Shown in pieces: positions 1 through 4,985 of a stretch of DNA of 6,580 nucleotides. Each line of letters begins with the position of its first letter. Position 1 is the stretch's first letter. Under the pieces are notes generated by a model. It saw only the letters and a program-made list of their open reading frames with translations. It ran no database searches and was not told the origin of the DNA. The position numbers and the translations under genes are program-made. Origin of the DNA: Pseudomonadota bacterium (GTDB lineage: Bacteria > Pseudomonadota > Alphaproteobacteria > Acetobacterales > Acetobacteraceae); contig JAJYAF010000123.1 in the NCBI GenBank assembly GCA_021779655.1, positions 1 to 6,580 of the forward strand. Reading direction: 5' to 3'.

Positions 1-1
1 C

Positions 2-478
2 GGCGCGCAGGCGTTCGAGGCGACGCCGCCCCGCCATGCTCCCGCCGTCATCCTGGCGCTGCTGCCCAATATCGCCTCCTGGTGCCAAAACCAGATTGAC
101 GGGGCCTTGGGGGCCGCGGGCACGTCGGCGGCGGCCGTTGGGTTTGACAAGCTCGCCGGCAACGGGGTCATCTACCAGGGCATGGCGGTGTTCGGCGGTG
201 GCGCTACGCTGGCTGGGCTTATCCTGGGCGCCATCGCCGCCTTCATCATCGACCGTGAATTCACCAAGGCCGCCATCTACGCCGCCATTGGCGCGGTGCT
301 TTCGTTCTTTGGCTTCATCAACGGCACAAAGCTGGCCTTCGCCAACTCCGCTCCCATCGCGCTGGGCTATGCGGTTCTCGCCGTGCTCTGTATCGGCTTC
401 GGCCGGGGGGTGAGCACGACTTCCGCCGAACCCGTTCCTTCAGCCGATCTCATGCCCATCGAAGACCCGGCGGAATGA
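2..478 (+). CDS. NCS2/AGZA-type purine (xanthine/uracil) permease, C-terminal part
   Basis: This is the 3' end of an inner-membrane transporter; 158 residues are visible and the start lies upstream of the window. The open frame runs from base 2 to a TGA at 476-478. It begins with a short proline/arginine/histidine stretch (ATPPRHAPA), followed by hydrophobic helices. These include VILALLPNIASW near residue 20, a glycine-rich helix (GGGATLAGLILGAIAAFII) near residues 70-90, and two more helices near 95-115 and 120-140. A hydrophilic acidic tail ends in EDPAE. The ATPPRHAPAV, AAAVGFDKLAGNGV and IIDREF patterns are ones I associate with COG2252-like AGZA permeases, which carry nucleobases by proton symport. 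Its stop overlaps the start of the allophanate hydrolase gene (ATGA at 475-478), so it belongs to that operon and probably imports its substrate. Family assignment is from recalled resemblance; the substrate is inferred only from context. Confidence 0.82.
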   Translation, partial: GAQAFEATPPRHAPAVILALLPNIASWCQNQIDGALGAAGTSAAAVGFDKLAGNGVIYQGMAVFGGGATLAGLILGAIAAFIIDREFTKAAIYAAIGAVLSFFGFINGTKLAFANSAPIALGYAVLAVLCIGFGRGVSTTSAEPVPSADLMPIEDPAE

Positions 479-1836
479 CCACGCCGGTTCTCCTCGATAT
501 CGAAACCATTCAGCGCGCCTACGCCACGGGCGCGCTGACGCCTTCACGGCTTGTCATGTCGCTGGTGGAAAAAATCGAAGCCTGCCCCGATCAAGCCATC
601 TTTATCACGCGTCCTCCGTCCGCCGCCCTGCTTGCGGAAGCTGCCCTGCTGGATGTTCAGGGACCGCAAGGCAGGGCGCTCTATGGCATCCCCTACGCGG
701 TGAAGGATAATATCGACGTGGCGGGGCTGCCTACCTCGGCGGCTTGCCCAGGCTTCGCGTACATGCCCGCGCGGGACGCCACCAGTACTGCTCGCCTGCG
801 CGCGGCCGGGGCGCTGATGCTCGGCAAGACCAACCTCGACCAGTTCGCCACCGGGCTGAACGGCACCCGCTCGCCTTATGGTGCGCCGCGCTGCGTGTTC
901 AATGCCGATTACGTCTCGGGTGGCTCGTCGTCAGGCTCCGCCGTCGCCGTTGCTGCCGGTCTCGCCTGCTTCGCCCTCGGCACGGATACGGCCGGTTCCG
1001 GGCGTGTCCCCGCCGGGTTCAACAACATCGCCGGCCTCAAGCCCAGCATCGGGCGCATTCCCGCGACCGGCATGGTGCCCGCCTGCCAAAGCCTCGACTG
1101 CGTCAGCATCTTTGCCAACACGGCAAAAGATTGCGCGATCGTGCTTCACGCCGTCCAGGGCGATGACGGGCAAGATCCCTATGGCCGCCCCGCCCGCGAC
1201 GCAGTGCTTCCAACCCGCCCGCGCGCGGGCATCCTCGCGCCGGGGGACCGCCTTTTCCACGACCCGGATTACCCCGCGCTTTACCAAAACGCGCTCGACC
1301 ACGCCACCGCCTTGGGCTGGATACTGACGCCCATTCCCTATGCTCCTTTCCGCACGCTGGCCGAGGCGCTTTACGGCGGCCCCCTCGCCGCCGAGCGCCT
1401 CGCCGCCATACCGGATTTCTATGCGCGCCATGCGGACGCCATCGATCCCGTCGTGCGTGCAATCCTCGACAAGGCCGCCGGGTTTAGCGCCGCCGAGGCA
1501 TTCGCCGAGCAGCACCGCGTGCAGGCCCTGCGCCGCCAAGCCCAGGCTGTGCTGGACGGGGTGGATATATTGCTCCTCCCCACCGCCCCCTACCACCCAA
1601 GCCTGGCCGAGATGCGTGCTGAACCGCTGGAAGCCAACGAAAAACTTGGCCTGTACACCAACTTTGTCAATCAGCTGGATCTCGCGGGCATCGCTGTGCC
1701 CGCCGGTTTCACGCCCGCCGGACTGCCTTTCGGGGTCACTCTGCTCGGCTCCGCTTTTTCCGAGGTTGCGCTCTGTGCGCTGGCCGGTTCTCTGCACACG
1801 GCAATTGGCGCCGGTTCTGGCCTCGCCCGCGCCTGA
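475..1836 (+). CDS. atzF: Allophanate hydrolase, amidase domain only (AtzF-like)
   Basis: This is a cytoplasmic amidase-signature enzyme of 453 residues. Family members hydrolyse allophanate (urea-1-carboxylate), releasing ammonium and finally CO2. The Ser-cisSer-Lys triad is visible as Lys77 (in YAVKDN), Ser151 (in SGGSSSGSA) and nucleophile Ser175 (in DTAGSGRVPA). The 74- and 24-residue spacings match the family as I know it. The motif LYGGPLAAER carries Tyr300 and Arg308, eight residues apart, like the Tyr/Arg pair that binds the substrate carboxylate in characterised allophanate hydrolases. This favours allophanate over a generic amide. Full-length family members have about 600 residues with a separate C-terminal domain. 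This protein stops just after the amidase fold, and nothing like that domain follows. The ATG overlaps the permease stop as ATGA, which fixes the start and implies coupling. A more general amidase remains possible. Confidence 0.88.
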   Translation: MTTPVLLDIETIQRAYATGALTPSRLVMSLVEKIEACPDQAIFITRPPSAALLAEAALLDVQGPQGRALYGIPYAVKDNIDVAGLPTSAACPGFAYMPARDATSTARLRAAGALMLGKTNLDQFATGLNGTRSPYGAPRCVFNADYVSGGSSSGSAVAVAAGLACFALGTDTAGSGRVPAGFNNIAGLKPSIGRIPATGMVPACQSLDCVSIFANTAKDCAIVLHAVQGDDGQDPYGRPARDAVLPTRPRAGILAPGDRLFHDPDYPALYQNALDHATALGWILTPIPYAPFRTLAEALYGGPLAAERLAAIPDFYARHADAIDPVVRAILDKAAGFSAAEAFAEQHRVQALRRQAQAVLDGVDILLLPTAPYHPSLAEMRAEPLEANEKLGLYTNFVNQLDLAGIAVPAGFTPAGLPFGVTLLGSAFSEVALCALAGSLHTAIGAGSGLARA

Positions 1837-1976
1837 GTGCCCGCGAAGCATGTTGCAGGCGGCGCATTCCTTGCGCTATCCAGTGAATCTTGGAATTTTC
1901 CTTCACCGGGGTTGATGAATGCCGAACCGCACACGCCTATGGAGCCGTTTCGTCCATCGCCGGATGCGCGCCGGGC
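1837..1976 (+). other. Long gap between atzF and atzG in an otherwise overlapping operon
   Basis: This is 140 nt of apparently non-coding sequence between two genes of an operon whose other junctions all overlap by four bases. It contains a repeat copy at 1857-1892 (listed separately). I see no clear terminator, since no GC-rich hairpin is followed by a T-tract, and no convincing promoter. Translating all three forward frames gives no remnant of an allophanate hydrolase C-terminal domain. The frame of atzG is open back to 1887, just after a TGA at 1884-1886, but the added residues do not resemble the AtzG family. Confidence 0.6.
1857..1892 (+). repeat. Dispersed intergenic repeat, copy A (shares a 13-bp core with 3902-3989)
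   Basis: The 13-mer CCAGTGAATCTTG at 1880-1892 is identical to the core repeated in the 3926-3989 array. Similarity extends upstream: AGGCGGCG-CATTC at 1857-1869 matches AGGCGGCGGCATTC at 3902-3915, and both copies then have TT, one variable base and CGCT before the core. Both copies lie on the same strand, just after the stop codon of an operon gene. This copy has one core; the other has four tandem ones. I do not recognise a named repeat family. Confidence 0.6.
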
Positions 1977-2174
1977 GTGGCTGAGCTTGAACCGCAAGAG
2001 ACAGACCAGACCCTCTATCTGGTAGCCGCCTCCGCCCTCCTCGGTCTTCCCATACGGCCCGAGGACAGGCAGCCGGTGCTCGCGGCTCTGGCGGTGCTGC
2101 GCGCCCAGGCGGCGCTTGTCACCGGCTTTGCCCTGCCAGACGAGACCGAAGCCGCGCCGCGTTTCCGCCCATGA
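1977..2174 (+). CDS. atzG: AtzG/HpxX-like GatC-type subunit (DUF4089)
   Basis: This is a very small protein of 65 residues from a GTG at 1977. Its body, with YLVAASALLGLPI, RPEDRQPVLAALAVLR and the C-terminal FALPDETEAAPRFRP, fits the DUF4089 family. Members such as AtzG (about 68 residues) and HpxX resemble the GatC subunit of the glutamyl-tRNA amidotransferase and form a stabilising complex with the partner amidase. The order atzG-atzE also matches gatC-gatA. Its TGA overlaps the amidase start as ATGA (2171-2174), which is strong evidence of co-translation. A longer 94-codon reading from a TTG at 1890 is possible, but it adds 29 residues with no family resemblance and starts inside a repeat. 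The GTG gives the usual family length, although no good Shine-Dalgarno sequence precedes it. Confidence 0.78.
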   Translation: MAELEPQETDQTLYLVAASALLGLPIRPEDRQPVLAALAVLRAQAALVTGFALPDETEAAPRFRP

Positions 2175-3520
2175 CCCCCCATACACAAACCGCCATCGCG
2201 CTCGCCGCCGCGATCCGCGCGAAACAATGCTCCGCCACCGAGGCGCTGGCCGACCATATCGCCCGTATTGAGAGCCTGGAGCCCACGCTCAACTGCTTTA
2301 CCGACAAATGCTTCAGCCGCGCCGCCGCCGAGGCCGCGCGGGTCGACGCTGCCATCGCCAAGGGCGAAGCCCCCGGCCCGCTGGCGGGCGTACCCTTCGC
2401 GGTAAAGAATCTGTTCGACATCTTCGGTCTGCCCACCCGCGCGGGTTCCAAAATCCGCCGCACGGCCCGCCCCGCCGCTTCCGATTCCCCACATATACAG
2501 CGCTTGAACGCTGCCGGCGCAGTGTTGCTCGGCGGGTTGAACATGGATGAGTTTGCCTACGGTTTCGTCACAGAGAACGCGCACGACGGCAATACGCATA
2601 ATCCGCACGACATAACCCGCATCGCGGGTGGCTCGTCCGGCGGCTCGGCGGCTTCCGTGGCAGCCGGGTTCGCGCCGCTCAGCCTGGGGTCTGATACGAA
2701 CGGCTCCATCCGCGTGCCCGCAGGCCTGTGCGGCATTTTCGGTCTCAAGCCCAGCTATGGGCGCATCGCCCGCGCGGGCAGCTTTCCCTTTGTCGATAGT
2801 TTCGATCATCTCGGCCCCTTCGCCCGTTCGACCGCCGACCTCGCCCTGGCCTACGATCTGCTCCAGGACGAGGACCGCGCCACCCCGCATCTCGGCATGG
2901 GCATAAATGGCGCGCGCGTCGCCACCTTGGGCGGCTGGTTCGAGCATGGCGCGGCGGCGGAGATGCTGGAGGCCGTGGCCCAGGTTGCCTCCGCCTTCAA
3001 TGCCACGGCGCGCGCCCTTCTGCCCGAGGCGCAGCGCGCCCGTGCCGCCGCCTTCTGCATCACCGCCTTCGAGGGCGGGCAGTTACACAAGAAAGACCTC
3101 ATCGCCCGGCCATGGGATTTCGATCCCGCCACCCGCCCGCGCCTGCTCGCGGGCGCTCTCCAGCCGGCCGAGACCATTTACCAGGCCCAGCGCTTCCGCG
3201 CCTGGTTCCGGCAACAGGCGCTGGAATTGTTCGCGAGATACGACCTGCTCTTGGCCCCGGCCACGCCCTGCACGGCCCCGCTCATAGGCCAGCCCACATT
3301 GAATATTGGCGGCGAAGAACTGCCTCTGCGCCCCAACATGGGACTCTACACCCAACCGATCAGCTTCATCGGCCTGCCGGTCGTGTGCGTGCCCGTTGCC
3401 TCGCCTGGCCTGCCGCGTGGCGTCCAACTCATTGCGGCTCCAGGCCGCGAGGCCCTTGCCCTGGCCGCCGCCGCGCGGTTGGAGGAAGTAGGTGTGGCCA
3501 TCTCGAAGGTCGTGCCATGA
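2171..3520 (+). CDS. atzE: AtzE/HpxY-family amidase (amidohydrolase)
   Basis: This is a second amidase-signature enzyme, 449 residues and full length for the AtzE family. The catalytic triad is visible as Lys79 (in FAVKNLFDI), Ser155 (in AGGSSGGSA) and nucleophile Ser179 (in SDTNGSIRVPAG). AtzE with AtzG acts on 1-carboxybiuret in cyanuric acid breakdown; the related HpxY belongs to the hpxWXYZ oxalurate genes of Klebsiella. Which substrate applies here cannot be read from the sequence. It clearly differs from the upstream allophanate hydrolase (DTNGSIRVPAG against DTAGSGRVPAG; no LYGGP motif), so the two are paralogous steps, not a recent duplication. No Shine-Dalgarno sequence is visible before the ATG, which overlaps the atzG stop, and the stop overlaps the next gene's ATG (3517-3520). 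GatA itself is unlikely given the AtzG and DUF3225 neighbours. Confidence 0.88.
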   Translation: MTPHTQTAIALAAAIRAKQCSATEALADHIARIESLEPTLNCFTDKCFSRAAAEAARVDAAIAKGEAPGPLAGVPFAVKNLFDIFGLPTRAGSKIRRTARPAASDSPHIQRLNAAGAVLLGGLNMDEFAYGFVTENAHDGNTHNPHDITRIAGGSSGGSAASVAAGFAPLSLGSDTNGSIRVPAGLCGIFGLKPSYGRIARAGSFPFVDSFDHLGPFARSTADLALAYDLLQDEDRATPHLGMGINGARVATLGGWFEHGAAAEMLEAVAQVASAFNATARALLPEAQRARAAAFCITAFEGGQLHKKDLIARPWDFDPATRPRLLAGALQPAETIYQAQRFRAWFRQQALELFARYDLLLAPATPCTAPLIGQPTLNIGGEELPLRPNMGLYTQPISFIGLPVVCVPVASPGLPRGVQLIAAPGREALALAAAARLEEVGVAISKVVP

Positions 3521-3903
3521 AGGTGAATGATCCGGCGATTGCCGCCGAGCTCACCGCCCAATTCCGCGCCTATGAAGCCGCGCTGATGGCGAACGATCTT
3601 GCCGCTCTTAACGGCTTCTTCTGGCCATCGCCCCTGACGCTGCGTTTTGGCGACGCCGGCGCCGCCTTCGGCATCGAGCAGATCGCCGCCTTCCGCGCCG
3701 CCCGTGTGGGGGGCTCACCCCCGCGCACGCTCCGCAATACGCAGATCACGAGCTTTGGTGCCGAGTATGGTGTCGTCACAACGGAGTTCAACCGCGAGAA
3801 CGAGCCACGTCTGGGGCGCCAGACGCAGGTATGGGTAAAGTTTCCGGAGCTCGGCTGGAGGATCGTCAGCGCGCATATCTCCCTGATCGAGGAAAAGACA
3901 TAG
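3517..3903 (+). CDS. hpxZ: AtzH/HpxZ-like NTF2-fold protein (DUF3225)
   Basis: This is a 128-residue cytoplasmic protein of the DUF3225 (HpxZ/AtzH) family, which has a SnoaL/NTF2-like cone-shaped fold. Visible family features are an N-terminal helix (FRAYEAALMANDLAALNGFF), TLRFG at 41-45, AAFRAAR at 57-63, TEFNRE at 89-94, GRQTQVWVKFP at 100-110 and the final strand GWRIVSAHISL at 113-123. The length is normal. In oxalurate and s-triazine clusters this gene is co-located with the AtzE-type amidase and its GatC-like subunit, and it is thought to process the amidase product, possibly by decarboxylation; I am not certain of its demonstrated activity. The ATG at 3517 overlaps the atzE stop as ATGA and gives the family length, so much longer upstream readings of this frame are rejected. 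It is the last gene of the operon. Confidence 0.87.
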   Translation: MKVNDPAIAAELTAQFRAYEAALMANDLAALNGFFWPSPLTLRFGDAGAAFGIEQIAAFRAARVGGSPPRTLRNTQITSFGAEYGVVTTEFNRENEPRLGRQTQVWVKFPELGWRIVSAHISLIEEKT

Positions 3904-3989
3904 GCGGCGGCATTCGCGGTTCCGCTCTTGCTGCCAGTGAATCTTGCTGCCAGTGAATCTTGCTGCCAGTGAATCTTGCTGCCAGTGAA
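3902..3989 (+). repeat. Four perfect copies of a 16-bp tandem repeat, with flank shared with copy A
   Basis: The unit TCTTGCTGCCAGTGAA occurs four times without mismatch at 3926-3941, 3942-3957, 3958-3973 and 3974-3989. The flank at 3902-3925 (AGGCGGCGGCATTC, then GCGGTTCCGC) resembles the flank of the single core at 1857-1892. The array starts 22 nt after the hpxZ stop codon. It has no spacers, so it is not a CRISPR array. Identical units point to recent expansion by slippage, although a binding-site array cannot be excluded. Confidence 0.9.
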
Positions 3990-4114
3990 GCGGTTGAGGG
4001 ACGCACCGACTGTTTTCCACAAGGAATCACGGCTCCTGAGCGGCGGGATTGGCGTCAGCGCAAGGCTTGCTTCGGCCGCGTTCTAGCGTATTTGAGATAT
4101 TCAACGGGCGTTTG

Positions 4115-4158
4115 ACCCGGTCTCGCGGATGCCGGGTTGTAAATCCCGCGCTTCCCGG
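4115..4158 (+). promoter_or_regulatory. Possible leader with two competing hairpins upstream of grxC
   Basis: ACCCGG at 4115-4120 can pair with CCGGGT at 4132-4137 across an 11-nt loop. The same CCGGG at 4132-4136 can instead pair with CCCGG at 4154-4158. The two folds are mutually exclusive and end about 17 nt before the grxC ribosome binding site. The stems are only five to six base pairs, and there is no T-tract. In DNA this GC-rich such pairings arise easily, so this is a weak call. Confidence 0.25.
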
Positions 4159-4174
4159 ATGGGTCGGGCGCTTT

Positions 4175-4180
4175 GGGGAG
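4175..4180 (+). promoter_or_regulatory. Ribosome binding site that decides the grxC start
   Basis: GGGGAG lies eight nucleotides before the ATG at 4189. It supports that start over the in-frame ATG at 4129, which would add 20 residues that do not fit a glutaredoxin. Confidence 0.7.
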
Positions 4181-4188
4181 TTTTACTT

Positions 4189-4446
4189 ATGCCGAAGATT
4201 GAAATCTATACCCAGTCCGGCTGCGGTTTTTGTGCCCGCGCCATGGCGCTGCTGAACCGCAGAGGTGTGCCTTTCACCGAGATCGACGCGCCGCACGGCT
4301 CACCCGCTCGGCAGGAGGCGGCCGCCCGTTCGCATGGCCGCACCAGCGTGCCGCAGATTTTTATCAACGGCGCGCATATCGGCGGCTGCGATGAGCTTAT
4401 CGCCCTGGACCGTGCCGGCCGGCTCGACGCGCTGCTGGCCGCCTGA
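4189..4446 (+). CDS. grxC: Glutaredoxin 3 (GrxC)
   Basis: This is a cytoplasmic dithiol glutaredoxin of 85 residues, the usual GrxC length. It uses glutathione to reduce disulfides and glutathione-mixed disulfides. The protein opens with the first strand KIEIYT, followed by the active site Cys12-Gly13-Phe14-Cys15. It also has the cis-proline motif TSVPQIF with Pro55 and the glutathione-binding GGCDEL at 65-70. The active site CGFC is a variant of the usual CPYC/CPFC; it resembles the CGFS of monothiol glutaredoxins but keeps the second cysteine. A strong ribosome binding site supports the ATG at 4189. The gene is followed after six bases by the DUF1178 gene, a common pairing in alphaproteobacteria. 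In many of those genomes a carbon-nitrogen hydrolase gene lies between the two, and it is absent here. Confidence 0.93.
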   Translation: MPKIEIYTQSGCGFCARAMALLNRRGVPFTEIDAPHGSPARQEAAARSHGRTSVPQIFINGAHIGGCDELIALDRAGRLDALLAA

Positions 4447-4452
4447 ACGATC

Positions 4453-4941
4453 ATGATCCATTACCAATTATGCTGCGATGCCGATCATCAGTTCGACGGC
4501 TGGTTCAAGGACAGCGAAAATTTCGAGCGGCAGGCGAGGCGCAAGCTGGTTTCCTGCCCGGTCTGCGGCGGCACGGAAATCCGCCGGGCGCTGATGGCGC
4601 CGGGTATCAGAAAGAAGCGCCAAGGTTCCACGCCGGTGATCGAGGCGGATACCGGTCTGCCCGTGCCGGATAAGCCGAGGCATCCGCCCCCCGGCGGCCA
4701 GCGGGCCGGCGGCGCGATACCGGACCAGGTTCGCGCCCTGCTGCTGAAGCTGCGCGCGGAGGTGGAAAAGAACTGCGACTATGTCGGCCCGAAATTTGCC
4801 GAGGAGGCGCGCAAAATTCATAACGGCGAAGCGCAGGTGAGGGGGATTTACGGCGAGAGCACGGAAGCCGAAACCGAAGCCCTGAAAGATGAGGGCATTG
4901 TCTTCGCGCAGATTCCCTGGCTTCCCCGCGCCGATAGCTGA
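4453..4941 (+). CDS. DUF1178 family protein
   Basis: This is a 162-residue protein of the conserved but uncharacterised DUF1178 family. The N-terminus reads MIHYQLCCDADHQFDGWFKD and is followed by a CPVCGG knuckle at Cys35/Cys38. With Cys7 or Cys8 this could form a small metal-binding site, though metal binding is an inference. After a variable proline-rich linker (about 68-90) come the conserved C-terminal blocks NCDYVGPKFAEEARKIHNGE (107-126), RGIYGE (130-135) and FAQIPWLPR (151-159). The length is typical. It starts six bases after grxC without a visible Shine-Dalgarno sequence, so it is probably translated by coupling. The TGA stop lies inside the first unit of the 14-bp tandem repeat. 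No function should be assigned beyond the link with grxC. Confidence 0.88.
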   Translation: MIHYQLCCDADHQFDGWFKDSENFERQARRKLVSCPVCGGTEIRRALMAPGIRKKRQGSTPVIEADTGLPVPDKPRHPPPGGQRAGGAIPDQVRALLLKLRAEVEKNCDYVGPKFAEEARKIHNGEAQVRGIYGESTEAETEALKDEGIVFAQIPWLPRADS

Positions 4942-4985
4942 CTGCCGATAGCCGACTGCCGATAGCCGACTGCCGATAGCCGATT
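4930..4985. repeat. Four-copy 14-bp tandem repeat between convergent genes
   Basis: The unit GCCGATAGCCGACT is tandem at 4930-4943, 4944-4957, 4958-4971 and 4972-4985. Units 2 and 3 are perfect, unit 1 has T for C at position 10, and unit 4 ends GATT. The array fills the gap between the DUF1178 gene and the convergent DUF347 gene. The T in unit 1 creates the TGA stop at 4939-4941, and the last base of unit 4 is the final base of the opposite gene's stop (4985-4987). No terminator hairpin is apparent inside it. Confidence 0.9.

Larger units (their letters stand above)
3904..4188 (+). other. Intergenic region between hpxZ and grxC
   Basis: This 285-nt stretch has no credible gene; open frames through it are low-complexity translations of the repeat. 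It holds the 16-bp array and then about 200 nt of unique sequence. A GC-rich part near 4115-4158 can fold in two competing ways (listed separately). A single match to the relaxed DnaA box TTWTNCACA lies at 4013-4021 and is probably chance. No intrinsic terminator with a T-tract is seen for the catabolic operon, and no promoter matches the sigma-70 consensus well enough to call, although the grxC promoter presumably lies here. Confidence 0.55.

Noticed and set aside
931..1851. 306-codon open frame on the minus strand across atzF
   Set aside because: It lies antisense to a clear amidase with intact catalytic motifs, and its translation is Gly/Arg/Ala-rich without any family resemblance. Long antisense frames are expected at this GC content.
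2015..2947. 310-codon open frame on the minus strand across atzG and atzE
   Set aside because: It is antisense to two recognisable genes; the translation is low-complexity and has no recognisable motif.
3112..3516. N-terminal extension of the hpxZ frame back to 3112
   Set aside because: It would overlap most of the atzE 3' half, and the extra residues are an Arg/Pro-rich out-of-frame translation. The ATG at 3517 gives the family length and an ATGA junction.
3926..3989. CRISPR array
   Set aside because: The units are directly adjacent 16-mers without spacers and there are no cas genes.
4013..4021. DnaA box TTTTCCACA
   Set aside because: It is a single relaxed-consensus match with no clustered boxes, AT-rich unwinding region or replication genes nearby, so most likely chance.
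3570..4022. Minus-strand open frames with repeated HWQQDSLAARFTGSK-type peptides
   Set aside because: The periodic peptide is only the translation of the 16-bp tandem repeat, joined to antisense hpxZ sequence.
4067..4100. Sigma-70 promoter before grxC (TTGCTT with TATTTG or GATATT)
   Set aside because: The -10 candidates match the consensus poorly, or do not fall at suitable spacing from the -35 candidate.
4131..4150. tRNA T-arm-like segment (GGGTTGTAAATCCC)
   Set aside because: The loop is eight bases without the TTCRA pattern, and no acceptor, D or anticodon arms can be built around it.
4129..4188. Upstream in-frame ATG for grxC
   Set aside because: It adds 20 residues before the first strand of the glutaredoxin fold; the ATG at 4189 has a well-placed GGGGAG.
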